Source: Takakia lepidozioides
Taxonomy: Eukaryota; Streptophyta; Takakiopsida; Takakiales; Takakiaceae
Direction of reading: 5' to 3'
DNA length: 60,000 nt
Assembly (NCBI GenBank): GCA_030704615.1
Contig: CM060732.1
Location: 71,965,053-72,025,052, forward strand
In this document: one piece after another, positions 30,452-41,671 of the stretch
Layout: each line of letters starts with the position of its first letter
Numbering within the stretch: position 1 is the stretch's first letter
The notes under the pieces: generated by a model
Told to the model about the DNA's origin: nothing
What the model saw: the letters and a program-made list of their open reading frames with translations, nothing else
Databases searched by the model: none
Program-made: the position numbers and the translations under genes

Positions 30452-30981
30452 TCTTCACACAACACAAAGTGAATTGAACTTCTTTTTTCTCCTTTTTCTC
30501 TTCTATTCATTTACAAACACAACATCACAAGAATGCAACACTTAATCTACCATTGAAGAATAACTCTATATTCTAACTCCTACTCACCCTACTCTCCCTG
30601 GTTATGGTTCTCTGGCTCAACTGACGCCGTCTGCTTTACATGAATGCAATATATAGCAAAGTGCTCCAACAACTTTAATAACCGCTCAACCTCTTATATC
30701 CATCCTTTATAATCATTCATCCACTTCTTCTATCATCTAGTCACAGATAGACTATCGGTTGCATACAAGATATCGAGGAACATTGCTCTATCGCAGCAAT
30801 AACCAAGGTATCGCAAAGTATATCGATGGAAAAATGCACTATTTAAAAAAAAATTGTAACTGAGTCAGAAATTTCTATTATTCTACAGTTTACTAGTGCC
30901 TCCATTCTACGCTTCGTCGCTTGGGTAGACATGTCACAGACTATTGGTTGTTCCCACTGGCTCTATGTCCAGCAACCATCC
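30452..30981. other. Intergenic, AT-rich, nothing recognised
   Basis: Low-complexity AT/CT-rich sequence upstream of the F-box-like ORF. No coding frame or repeat with a partner in the window was recognised. Confidence 0.4.
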
Positions 30982-31645
30982 TTAATTGAATCTCGCTTAC
31001 ACTTTCCTTCCTATTTTTCTGCACCCCGTTTTTTGCCCAAAGCCCTTTTTGCTCGTTCCATTCTATCTTCTTCTAATTCTTGAATCATCCTCTAATCCTC
31101 ACAGCCCACACAAACTTGGGGGGCTTATTTTACTATGCACAAATTGCTCAAATTCTAGCATGTCTTCGTAATACTTCCTAATTGGCATGACTCAGCATAA
31201 CAGGGACCATGAATGTTTCTGGACCAATAAAGTTATCCGTTAAGTCCCGCCCTCTTTGACATTCTCATCCATCCCCACATGCGGTTTTGGTGGGCAGTTT
31301 GAGCCTATCCGTCAATAAAATTGGCACGAGTTGAGTAAACTGGGCACAAGCGGAACAAAGATGTAGCAGGGCATTGTGAATGTGGGAAGGGTCAATATGA
31401 TGGGAGCGTGGGCCTCGCGTCCAGCTCATCCACGTGTCCTAGGACGGGACGCCGCACAGAGGAAGATGGGATCAAACACATTTGCGCTGGTTTTTCCTGC
31501 TATTTTGAGTTTGGCCCCCTATTTATTTCGCTTGTACTTTGTGGGCCCGCTTTATAGACGTTCACCCTCTCTTCTGACCAAACTGGCCAAACTCACCCTG
31601 CATCCCCTGGACTTAACGGATAACTTTAATAGGTAAGGGAAGTTG
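30982..31645 (+). repeat. Dispersed repeat, copy 2, interrupted by a TIR element
   Basis: From 30982 (AATTGAATCTCGCTTACACT) to 31227 (GTTTCTGGACCAA) the sequence matches copy 1 at 3165-3645 in inverse orientation, with an internal deletion of about 200 bp. The match resumes after 31628 with AATAGGTAAGGGAAGTTG, where copy 1 has AATATGTAAGGGAAGTTG directly after GGACC. The gap is filled by the insertion at 31228-31628. Confidence 0.65.
31228..31628. mobile_element. Small TIR element (~400 bp) with an empty-site partner in the window
   Basis: Perfect 20-bp inverted termini, TAAAGTTATCCGTTAAGTCC at 31228-31247 and its reverse complement at 31609-31628. Comparing with the uninterrupted repeat copy at about 3165-3190 shows that sequence directly flanking the termini is continuous there (GGACCAATATGTAAGG). 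The trinucleotide AAT flanks both ends, a candidate 3-bp target duplication as in PIF/Harbinger-type elements. The interior has no transposase, so it is a non-autonomous MITE-like element. Confidence 0.68.
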
Positions 31646-32599
31646 GGAAGCAGGGGGTTCAATCCCCCATCAGTTCGGGGTTCATGTCATGCTTCCAGGG
31701 AAGAAGAAGGCCGTTGCAACTTGGCAGTTGCCCCGGGTTGATGAAAGGCGAAGCCACCCTTGTAATGCTGGGCGATTTTTGCCTTTGGGGGCAACCCACC
31801 CCATCGCTCGGGTTTTTAGTGATGTGGCCCAAAACACCCTAGCCGGAGCAGGCACATTTCCGGCAGCTGGAGGCCTACTTTGTCGTTTGCCGGAAAGTCA
31901 ATTCTTTTCCCCATCCATGTATGAATCCAAATCCAAATCCAATTTTGTTTTGGCAGAGGCCTTTGCAGGGGAGTGCTGCATACATGGACCGTTGGAATTT
32001 CCTGGCAAGTCCCTATTTCAGGGCATTTGGAAGCCCTCAGTTGACCATAGCAACTTGGAATGAATTTTACCCCCCTTGCTTCACATACAAAGCACCCCCC
32101 CCTCTAATTTTGGGGGTTCAGGCCCATTTTTGCAGGGTGTACTCCTTCAGTGGCCCTGTGTCAGAATCTGGAACCCATTCACTTACGAAAAATCTGGAAA
32201 ATCCGAATTTGGCATGGTCAAACTGTGAGATGCGTCCTACCAACCTGGTAGGCATCCCACTAGATGCACGCATAATGCATACTTTCTGGGCAGCAAATAA
32301 CAAAGGAAAAAATAGAGGAGTGCTTAGCTTATAGTATAAGACCCTTCTCCTGCGTAAAGAACCATGATATTTTGAGTACCTTCTGAATTATTTCGTAAGG
32401 TATTTTGCCAGCGTGGCAATGACCTTATGGGGGCCGAAAGGTACAGTGCAATCTTCTGCCCTATAAGGGCCCCATGTTTGCATGGGGCCTGTCCATTAGA
32501 TGGTGGTCCATGAATTAAAAGGTGGAGGTTATAGTAAGCTACACACGGATTTAAATTAATAACCGTCATGTAAGGGGGGTAAGAGAAAAGAAGGCAGGA
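31646..32599. other. Unrecognised sequence with open frames of no known family
   Basis: Two overlapping plus-strand open frames (31689-32063 and 31921-32334) resemble no family and lack supporting features. GC content is higher than on either side. A T-loop-like word (GGGGGTTCAATCCCCC) at about 31653 is a perfect hairpin and not part of a tRNA. Confidence 0.35.
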
Positions 32600-32900
32600 A
32601 GACAATAGCTATTAAATTGGGGAGAGTTCATGCACCAAATTGGGGTGAGAAGGTGTGATGTGGTGGTTTCTAGGGGTGACATGTGTCCTAGGGCAGCCTT
32701 CTAAAAGGATCCCACCTTGATGGGTCGGCGGGCTTCTAGAAAGGTCCCACCGCCCTGAGAGGGTATATAAAGGAGAGGCCCCTGCCTACTACTTACTAAG
32801 TTAATAAGTAGTGGGATCTACAGACGCAGGCTAAAAAAAAACGTAAACACGAACCATAGATATATTAATTAGTAGTAGCAGAGCCAATGACGTGCTGTAA
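32600..32900 (+). promoter_or_regulatory. LTR-like promoter stretch with a TATA box
   Basis: A GC-rich stretch with two similar GGTCCCACC/GGATCCCACC units and the word CTTCTAGAAAGG leads to GGGTATATAAAGGAGAGG (TATATAAA at 32764-32771). About 25-50 bp later comes TACTTACTAAGTTAATAAGT. This arrangement is usual for plant LTR or promoter regions. No paired LTR or retroelement protein is nearby, so it could be a solo LTR or an ordinary promoter of an unseen transcript. Confidence 0.3.
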
Positions 32901-34072
32901 GACCCGTTGGTTCCGGGTGTTGGCGGTGTGAGGTTGTGGATAAATCCGCCAGAGACCAATGCTAGATTTATTTAAGATTTTACATACTCGAGGGTCAATC
33001 AAGCCCATTATTGAACAACATATCAATAATAATCAAACATGGATGATAACCTACTGTTATCAACCTGGGGCTGGGGTTTAAAAAATTCTTCAACCATTTC
33101 TTAAGAACGCCCTCTGCATGTAAAAATTTATACAAACTTATTAAAGTAATGTGGAATACTAACTAACTAAATCAATATATTATCTAATCACTAACTAATA
33201 CTAATGTACTTATTTAGGTGGCTAGAGTTGTGAAGTTAGTTAGTATTCATAAGTATTTAAGTAGTTTATATTTTTAAGGTATGGCGTGTAAATTTGGGCA
33301 ACACTCAAAGTATACTATCAATCAGCGCATGCAAGGAGGTGGCAAAAAACAACATGTCCAGCCTCTTCATATTGATATGTGGGAAATCTAGTTTTTTTTA
33401 GCCCTCATAAATGTCAATATCAATACCACCAAAGCATTATCGTAGCATTTGAGCATCATCAATATCATCTCAGCACTTAAAGGCATCATCAATATCATCT
33501 CAGCACTTAAAGGTTATGAACCTGATATTGTCCAACAACGGACCCGCAGGTCCTATCCGGATCCACATGCCTGCATTGATACCGTCTACGTACCCATCTA
33601 CCCTCCCAACACTGGCCCAGACCTTACAAGGTTGATGCTAGATTTTGTTGTGTCCTCTTGTGAAAGATTTTGTACTCTTGGCAGGCAGGCTTTGCCGAGC
33701 AAACATCCTTGTTTTGTACTAAGCCGGTAGAGGAAGGGGAATAATCCCCTCACACCGGAGTATTGGTGGAGATGCGGGGTAACTAAATATGTTAGCAGAA
33801 GAATGTCAAGTGAACCCCATAGATCCATGAAATCGGAATGCATTGGTGTGCCATGACTGAGTTTAGTATTGATTATGGGTTTCTGTAGTTGGGGGGATAA
33901 GCCTCAAAAGATCAAGAAACACAACAAATAGTTGTCAGCGGAATTGATGAGATAAATATCCACATATATGGACATACCTTATAGCCCACTCCTCAATATT
34001 CCCATCACGAAGAAATATTTCTCTGGTATAGCCTTACCCACAACAGGAATCTAAATACACAAACGAGAAGCA
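32901..34072. other. Intergenic; contains a 30-bp tandem duplication
   Basis: AT-rich, no gene recognised. GCATCATCAATATCATCTCA plus ten more bases is directly duplicated at 33453-33482 and 33483-33512. Confidence 0.45.
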
Positions 34073-34490
34073 CTAGTATATCCGTGTAGTATTTGTCTTA
34101 AGACAAGGCAAAGGATCAGAAACAGCTTCATCGGATATGGATTTATCAGATCTTTCTACCCATTCTTCATATAACCCTCCCAAAGAATCTGAGAAGATGG
34201 CTCCTACACTGTACAACCTTCTCACACTTCTAGGTTGTGACAGAAAATTATATGGCTCAATAGAATTAAAAGAACCAGTTTCGTAAAAACTCACATAAAG
34301 ACAACCGCAAAACATAGGTGAGAATAGAGGACATGTATGGAGCCCAAATGGACGACAAAGATGTGGAAAACGTAGGTGATCTGCTGATTTAGTCCATATA
34401 CACCTACATACGGGATTTTCTCTAATTGCCCTTACACATGAATATTGAGGGTTTTCTGCAAAGCGAAACGGTGGGATATCATCGTAAATC
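34073..34490 (-). CDS. Candidate exon of an unrecognised gene
   Basis: On the minus strand a good acceptor (CATTCTCTTGCAG, before about 34497) opens a frame of about 140 codons that ends in a stop at 34073. It is Cys-rich in the first half (NPVCRCIWTKSADHLRFPHL, then CRPFGLHTCPLFSPMFCG) and contains SVRRLYSVGAIFSDSLGG, then LYEEWVERSDK. Composition looks like real coding sequence, but I recognise no family. An upstream minus-strand frame from the ATG at 34820-34822 to a donor at 34692 could be its first exon, although the phase does not fit and that stretch may instead be eS28 3' untranslated sequence. Confidence 0.3.
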
Positions 34491-34878
34491 GCACGCTGCA
34501 AGAGAATGAGATAAAAGAGAAGGACTTTCAGACTCAAAATGTTTCTGACACTCGTAGATAGTTCCGAGTTCCGGATATCACATCAACATCAGTCTAGAAG
34601 ATGGCTCTTCCTCAACTGACGAGACAACATGCCTGCCCACTTTCTATCAAACTACCTCAGTAACAGTAAGCTTTTACTTCAATACATTTACCGAACAAAA
34701 CAGAAGCTCTCCAGTATCCAAGACGCCTCATCAGGTCTTTCACCAGGACAAGGCTGCGGCGCCTGGAGGCACTCGACATCAAACACCCTGCTGCAGACAT
34801 CCCCAACAGAGCATGTTGCCATCTTACTAACCTTCAGCTAAAACCGATTTCGATCAATCAAAATGTCACAGAAAGAAC

Positions 34879-35076
34879 TCATCTAAGGCGACGAGCCTCG
34901 CGTTCGGATTCAAGGAGGGTGAGGATATCGCCTTCCCGCACAGGGCCCTTGACGTTGCGCATAATAAGACGATTCTGGTCGTCCAAAAACTTGACCCGCA
35001 CCTGCGTCACCTGCCCTCGCGAGCCGGTACGCCCGATCACCTTCATCACTATTGCCAATTTCGCGGCTGACTCCAT
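34879..35076 (-). CDS. RPS28: 40S ribosomal protein S28 (eS28)
   Basis: A complete 65-residue single-exon frame, the usual length for eS28, a component of the small ribosomal subunit head near the mRNA exit. It starts [20 protein letters not shown] and ends [19 protein letters not shown], nearly identical to plant eS28 throughout. The ATG (35074-35076) is fixed by family length; the frame continues upstream without family similarity. A likely splice acceptor (GAGAACAG) lies 2 bp before the ATG, so the 5' leader may be spliced. A telo-box in the upstream region fits ribosomal protein gene control. Confidence 0.93.
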   Translation of the reverse strand: MESAAKLAIVMKVIGRTGSRGQVTQVRVKFLDDQNRLIMRNVKGPVREGDILTLLESEREARRLR

Positions 35077-35116
35077 GCCTGTTCTCCGGACAAAGATCCG
35101 CACACAGAACGACCAG

Positions 35117-35232
35117 GAATGACGACTCTGGTACAACCACAGAACAGGTAGAAGGCTTCTGCAATCTAGACTGAATGCTCGAGTGATCGCAAGAATGACG
35201 ACTCTGGTACACCAACAAAACAGGTAGAACTG
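35117..35232. repeat. Short direct repeat in the eS28 upstream region
   Basis: GAATGACGACTCTGGTACA followed by an AACAGGTAGAA word occurs at about 35118-35157 and again at about 35190-35229, 72 bp apart. It is probably a local duplication in the leader or leader intron of the eS28 gene. Confidence 0.6.
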
Positions 35233-35312
35233 AATTCTCGAGTGCACGCAAGGATTACTGACGATGAGCAGATGTGGCCGCACTGCCATTGGGTTTAGGT
35301 TTTGGCGAGGCT

Positions 35313-35320
35313 TTAGGGTT
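35313..35320 (-). promoter_or_regulatory. Telo-box upstream of eS28
   Basis: AACCCTAA on the minus strand, about 240 bp upstream of the eS28 start, with AACCTAAACCC a little further downstream. Telo-boxes are characteristic of plant ribosomal protein promoters. Confidence 0.45.
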
Positions 35321-35740
35321 ACCAGTTCTTCATCCTTGAAACGGATGAACGTTTCCCATCCGTGTTCTTACCTCATCCGTAGTTGGTAGTGTAGTGTGGA
35401 TGAATAATTTCCATTTCAACTTTGGTTTTTACTTTTTCTTCTCTCTTTTTTAAAAAGGTCTTGTCGTTGCTCAGCTTTTCCACAAAGAAATTTTGTAGGG
35501 AAGCACCAGAGTATACTAGCTATATGGCTCAGCTTCATCTTCCTACAGCTGATCGATCGCTGGCAAGACAGGAGTTGCTAGAACATGAAATTTGAATGAC
35601 TGGGGCAATTCTTCATACAGTGAGTATTGTTTGCACAAATCAGAGAGCAGTAGAACAAGAACTGTAGATCTATGAAGCCCAAACATTTGATAAGAACCTA
35701 TGAAGGATACTCTGGATAGAAGAAAATCAGTAGATTTGGA

Positions 35741-38115
35741 TTAATATTGCATACTATGGTCCAGGAGATGACTAGAATTTGATTGCTCAGGTCGATTCAC
35801 AAGGATCCGCACTTGATCCCCAATGGCAGCCAGCTCAGCCTCTTTCACATCAAGAGCACCCCTCAGCGTATCATTCTCTCCCAACAAAGTCCTAATTTCT
35901 GCATCCTGTTGACGCTTTCTAGCCTCCAAGCAAAGCACTCGGGTGTTCAGCCTGTTTTTCACGCAAGAACAATCAAAGTATAGTAACTCAGTGCATAGGT
36001 TGACAGGTCATTTGTTGTGAATCAAATATGTAATGAAGTTCATCTGAGAGTAGCAGAGCTCCAATGCAGCACAATTTCATGGCAAAGCACCCAGCTATAT
36101 GTTGCAGGGAAAGAAGGACGAGGCCCAGAGAGGTGCAGGGAGCATGTAGTAAACATATAGCTCTTGCTGATCATGTTTAGGTTCATTTTTCTAACTAATG
36201 TCCTTTTGGTTGTAGAATCCACTGAGATCTAAAGGATGCACGAAGTACCTTGAGAGGGATGCTCAGAAAGACCACAAAAGATCAAGCCTTGTCAATAAAA
36301 TACACAATTTTTTTGCAGATGCTAAGATAAGCTTACCGCTCAGATAAAGTCTCAACTTCCTGGATCCGCTTTTCCATGGATCGGATGGTCTCCCGAGCCT
36401 TCACCAGGTTCTCCATACTGGATCGCAGCACCCCAAAGTCATGGCGCACCCTTGAGAGCTCTTCCTCATTCTCAGTGGCTATCTGCCGCTGACGTGATGT
36501 CTCGTTCTCCATGGACTCCAACTTCTGCTGCATCTGCTTCAGAACACAGCTGGTTCCCGTGGCCAGTTTCTCCATGTCCTCCACACGGGTCCACATTGTG
36601 TCTATCTCTTGGGACTTTCTCCACACCTGCCAGTGATTTGCTCAGCAAGCTTCTCACTGGAATCACGCAATTCTAATGGCAAGGGGTTTAACTAGGCCCC
36701 CACTGTCTCCAGTTGACCAATCTGTTGTGGGTCTTTTTAAAAGAAGAAGATTTGGAGGGAAGTTACACACTGTAATTCCCAAAGCAAGTCGATTCCACTA
36801 AGACAAGCAATGTGGCGATCAAAGACAACAAATGAACTTGAATTCAGGTGCACACAAACAAGTGTAGCTTCTTGTAGGCAATCAGATTCCACCATGTGTG
36901 ATAGAATCAACCAAGTGTTCCCTGTGCTTGAAAAACTGGCACCTGACATAAGCAGAGGGGTTACAGAGCCAATAAATTCCTTACTTTACACATAAGATCC
37001 TCATACATATACGTGCACAATTAAAGGTCCAGAAAGCTCTTTGTGTCTCTCAAAATTTCCACAAATATTTCAGGCTCAAGCTCAACTATGAAGCAAAGGG
37101 GAACGAAAGATGTGTACCTCCTCCTGGCTGGCAATCGCCTTCTCACGCTCTGAATCCATCTTCGACTCGGCCAGAATTGCACGTTTCAGTAAAAGTTCCA
37201 TCACCTCTGTAATCTGTGTTGCTGCCATGGCTATGCGTTCCACAAATAGTCCATCTTGTCTGTCAGATTGGCCCTCAAGATCGTTGTCCAGCACAGAAAC
37301 AAATCCTTGTTCAGGAGTTTTTGCTCCTGAAGGAGATGCCTTCAACAATAGGAGACTTGCATCGCCACCCCACTCAGCCATTGGGATCCCCCTTTTATCC
37401 ACAAGTCCCACACCCTCTTGCTGCTTTATTCCACAGGAGGCATGGGCAAACCGCGGAATTGTCATGATCTTAGCCTTTGATTTTAAATATGCTAGCAGTG
37501 TATCCACAGTCCGTACTCTGCTGCTGAGAAGCTCCATCTCCTTCCCACTGCACAGAAGTATAAAAATCAAATATCTATTCAACTTAGCTTGATATTTCCT
37601 GTAAACAACGAAAGGATAGAGAAAGATGTTACTTCCGGGAATGAAATGCAAAGTGTGTGGCATGTTTCCCTAAGGCTCTTTCAGATCAGAAGCAATGCAG
37701 GAGGGACAGTGTGACTGAAAATCTAGTCTAGATGTGGGGATCTCTTGTACATGAAAATGGAAGGTGATGGGCATCTCCAGGTTCTGGCCATTTCATTCCA
37801 GAGTAAAGTTTGGGATAACAGAATTGTTCTTCTTCTGCAGCTACAGCCTAGATGGCCCCAATATGTCATAACACACTACCAAGAGCACCCTCACATGATT
37901 CCCTGCAATGTCCCAGGCAGTTACCAACAGTCTGTATTCAGTACAGACGCTCGAAGTTCCACCACCTCCATCTCCAGCTTCTTCCTTTTGGCCACGTCCT
38001 GCTGCCATAGCTCTTCTGTCTCCCTAAGCTGTGCTCTCAGGCTCTCAACCTCTGCCTCTGTGCCCACCAGCGCCTGCTTCTCAACTTTCCCACTTTGTGG
38101 ATAAGGCAAATCCAT
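35741..38115 (-). CDS. Coiled-coil protein, 373 aa, four exons
   Basis: Exons 38115-37925, 37547-37118, 36626-36337 and 35951-35741 join at GT-AG sites in phase and total exactly 374 codons. The protein is almost entirely charged heptad-type sequence: residues 1-60 (EVESLRAQLRETEELWQQD), 190-300 (LLLKRAILAESKMDSEREKA, then VEDMEKLATGTSCVLKQMQQ and ENEEELSRVRHDFGVLRSS) and 305-360 (LGENDTLRGALDVKEAELAA). A Gly/Ser/Pro-rich part lies at about 90-160. The pattern of METSRQRQ-type and LDKKEAQL-type phrases recalls plant coiled-coil proteins such as the nuclear-envelope WIT group, but the last exon has no membrane segment, so a tail-anchored WIT is not supported. An in-frame TGA shortly upstream supports the ATG at 38113-38115. 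Confidence 0.7.
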
Positions 38116-38598
38116 TATGGCTGATGCTATATTCGCTCCTCAGTAGGCTACATAACTAGTTGCAATCTCCGCTTTTGCATCTTCACCCTTGCTGATGTGG
38201 ATGACTTGGGCTATTTTATCCTACCACCCACTGGATCAAGACAATGCAAGTCTTTGAGAAACAACCCAAATGACATAGTGAATATTCCAGCTCCAACATT
38301 TTCACACTGATGCATTTCCAACAAATTTTCCCTCGAAAAATTTCTCTCCATTGGAAATGCTTCAACCAACAAAATAAATTAATGGGGATGTTTGCTCATC
38401 AGGATTTTCAACCAGTGAGTCCCATTATGTGAATGGTCCCATCTTTTGAAATCACAGAAATGAGATAGTCTGCTGCCCTTTCATTCATTCAAATTACTAA
38501 AGGCTCTGAGTTTGCCAACAATCCCCAGGTGCATTAAACAAACATCCCTGCAACACATTGCTAGATTTCCAGTAGAAGGGTATAGGGACATCGACATT

Positions 38599-39249
38599 TC
38601 AGGATTTCAAACGCGTGTACATTCCAGGGGGTTTTAAAGTGTCTAACATGCCGTACACCTCGTCGCGTGAGAGCCCATGGCTGTCAGCAAGGAGAAAGTG
38701 GCAATGCGTTGCACGGTTAGCATCCCCAATGTAGGATGTGGATATTGAAGAGGAATTGACTGACTCCTTGATTTTTTCGCTCAAGTACACATGAACCTAT
38801 TTGCTTGATTTGGTGTATGAGCAATTTCCCATGAATTCTACCGAGCCTGCTTGAATGCAAGGCGCTGTGCTTCCTGGTAAATATTTTTACCATAATCCTT
38901 GCTTTTACTTGGATCATCACGCTATTCTTGAATCATCCTGACGTTGTGACTCAGTTATATCAAGTCAAATCATGCCAGAATCCTAAAATCCGGATGTCAA
39001 ACAAAATGTCAGATTTATCCAGAGTCATCCTTTGATACTAAATTCTTGTGGTGCTTTATGTGACCCCCCCGCATTCCGGAAATCTGTGAAGAAGACAAAA
39101 TCCTTCGCTTAACTTTTCACAGAGTCCTGAGCGTGAGAGAGAAAGATATGTACCATGGACTTGGAGTCATCTCTTCCAGCACACCCCCCCGCCCCTTCCC
39201 CTTCTTGGATCAAACGCCGTTGCCGTTGCCACCCATTAACATCTGACAT
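38599..39249 (-). CDS. Small unrecognised protein, two exons, ~97 aa
   Basis: Exon 1 (39249-39154) starts MSDVNGWQRQRRLIQEGEGA and ends at a GTACAT donor. Exon 2 (38796-38599) begins after ATAG with VHVYLSEKIKESVNSSS and ends LDTLKPPGMYTRLKS before a TGA. The two join in phase. Further small exons in the 360-bp gap cannot be excluded; a 32-bp candidate near 38880 does not keep the frame. I recognise no family. It is divergent to PSF3, with about 590 bp between the two start codons. Confidence 0.4.
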
Positions 39250-39754
39250 ACCATTCTCCACCTTGGAAATTGTATAAGCAATCAATCTTCCTGCCCATTG
39301 ATAGCAATCCCTAACATGTGCACAAAACCACACGACATTCCATTGCAGACCACAACATCACAACCCCCCGCAATCCCAGTCTCTCCTCTTTCCTTCCCCC
39401 ACAACCAATGCAGCAACCCAAATCTCACCGTTGAAACTCCACCTGCTCATAACCCCTCGCTGCTCATGTCGGATCGTAACGCACGCGATTCTTGCTGCAC
39501 CCATTGCACGAGATAGAATTGATTGTCTGCAATTTACTAGTCACAATTTCCGTGGCACGCCACCGCATCCATGACCGTTTGAATGTGCTGGGGGTGTGGG
39601 CATGTATGGTCATGCATTCATCTATGTGCATGCAAGTTAGCCGCGCGGTCTCCGCGTGGATTCACCGCGCGGTCCAACCGCCCCCAGGCTCTTCGGCCTC
39701 CCTTCCTGCCGCACTCTTGGAGTTTGAATTTCGAATTTCAGACTGATGAGCCTG

Positions 39755-39762
39755 TAGGGTTT
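39755..39762 (+). promoter_or_regulatory. Telo-box upstream of PSF3
   Basis: TAGGGTTT, 74 bp before the PSF3 start codon. Telo-boxes are frequent in plant replication, PCNA-like and translation gene promoters. GCCGCGCGGTC words repeat just upstream at about 39640-39675. Confidence 0.4.
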
Positions 39763-39835
39763 TGAGAATCTCTCACCTCTCATGTAGTTTCTTCAGCACG
39801 GAGGCAGTGGCAATCGTTTTAGACAGCAGAAGAGG

Positions 39836-41671
39836 ATGTCAAGTTACTACGACCTCGATGATATTCTTATGGAAGATGAGGTTTGCGCTCACTCTTTATA
39901 CTCTTTTGCTGGTTCTGTGAGTCTAGAAAGAGGGCGTGAACGTAAGCCAAGCGAACTAAAAGAAAAATGGAAGGTTGTTCACTCGTCCCTCACTACACAA
40001 TTGATGCTGTGTTTTTGCAGCCTGTTTCTACCGTGTTTCAGCATGGAGCAAATGGCGTCGGCTTCCTAGATCCAGGATCTGAGGACAACAATGTACTGAT
40101 TCTTTCCTCAACTTTAGCGAAGTGTCCAGGAGGGGGAAGAGAGAGGCATACAGAAATGGTAGAGGTGCCAGGAAAGATCTCGGATCACATAGACCAAAAG
40201 TCACACACGAACAGAAGGATGGCTTCACACCTTGATTATTGTGTCTGGCAATGTATTCATGGGGAATGTATGTCTGTGCAGGTAGACAGAGGAGCAGTGG
40301 TAGACTTGCCGCTATGGTTGGCCAAAGATCTCTCCCAACGGCAGGTTGTCTATGTAAGGCTTCCAGGCTGCTTTAGTCAGAGGTACGAAATGCTGCCACC
40401 ACTGTACTGGTTTCATTCCCCCTAGTCTAATGGTCCTGAAATACAAAGCCATTCATCTTGTTAATCCCTGGAGGCTGTCAAGCTGCTTGAAGAGTAGATC
40501 ATGATGTATGGGTTTAGCAAGTAAAACTGAAATTAGGGATGTATTGGGCGTCTTTGCAGGGTGAGAAAGGAAGTGCAAGCAGACCCCGGATGCGTTGACC
40601 TTCGAAGTAAATGCTTCTACTTCTATGAGATGGGATGTAAATTAGCTCCCATGTAAGTTATTCACTTTATTTTGTGTTTTATTTTCGAAGAGGTTTGTGG
40701 ATGGTAGTTTATGGTGGATCTTCCCTGATGAGATTGCTGGTGCCATCTACGGGGAACAGAATAACAGATCCTACATTGGGCGAATTTCTCTTGACTACTC
40801 TGCAAGGCCGGTACAAGGACTTGCTTTGCAAGGCACTTACAGCAACAGTAACCGGAACCCCCAAGTTCATGCACCGTCTTACCCGGGAAGAAACCCGAAG
40901 TAAGATCACAATCACAGTTTGGTATAAGTGCTATTTCACTTCTCATTTAATCAGGGTGTTATATGCCAGTTCAGTTCCTGTGGACGTGCAAGCATTTTTG
41001 TCCAGCACAGCACAATTTTCAATTCGGATTGCATGTAGGTGTTTGAGGCGATGAAGGTGGTTGCATTCTCATATTTCTGAGAATCTATCAGTGTAGAGGT
41101 TACCTGTGCTTGTTGAGGTCATCCTTGCCTGGATCCTCCCTCATAAGCTATTTGAGCTTTCTGTGGACGATATAAAGTTTCATTTTTATTTCAGCTCTCT
41201 CTCAGTGGTACATGGTGTAAGTTTGAGGGTACACTAGCAATGCTGATATTGACATCATGCTTTTTGTTCGTGACATCAATGCTGCTTGGGTTCGACTTCA
41301 CAATCAATCCTCTGAACCATAGAAATGTTAACTGTGGCCTGAGTTTCACTATTCTGCTGGGTTGAAATCCCTCTCTCTAAGGACGTTGCTATTAGTATTG
41401 TGGCAATTATTTGGGATGGTTTCTATGCTTTGCTGGGTGTGAAACTCCATGATGGGTCTCAGCAGTTGATATCCTGTAGGCCTATGCTCTCAAACCCTGT
41501 TTGCAGGGAGCAGTAAAATCTGACATGAATGTGGCTGGTTGTGACTCAGTGTTTGAGGCAGGGAGGAACTCCATGAGATCTTTTCAAAAATGGCGACGTC
41601 AAGGCCCGAGGTTAGAAAAGGCTTCAGTTTTAGGAAGAAAGAGGAAGAGGCAAAATGCCCTCCTCTTGTGA
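39836..41671 (+). CDS. PSF3: DNA replication complex GINS subunit PSF3
   Basis: Six exons, 39836-39880, 40021-40092, 40282-40382, 40560-40652, 40760-40899 and 41550-41671, join in phase to 190 codons plus stop, the usual plant PSF3 length (about 190). GINS (SLD5-PSF1-PSF2-PSF3) binds MCM2-7 and CDC45 to form the replicative helicase. The start MSSYYDLDDILMEDE is the conserved plant N-terminus, followed by GANGVGFLDPGSEDN, the B-domain phrase VDLPLWLAKDLSQRQVV, VDLRSKCFYFYEMGCKLAP, LTTLQGRYKDLLCKAL and KFMHRLTREETR. The end is SFQKWRRQGPRLEKASVLGR plus a short basic tail. The exon 5 acceptor (GGGAACAG) was chosen because it keeps the phase and gives ITDPTLGEF. Intron 5 is 650 bp; the others are 110-190 bp. 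Confidence 0.9.

Noticed and set aside
31689-32334. Overlapping plus-strand ORFs of 124 and 137 codons
   Set aside because: No family resemblance, no splice or start context, no partner in the window.
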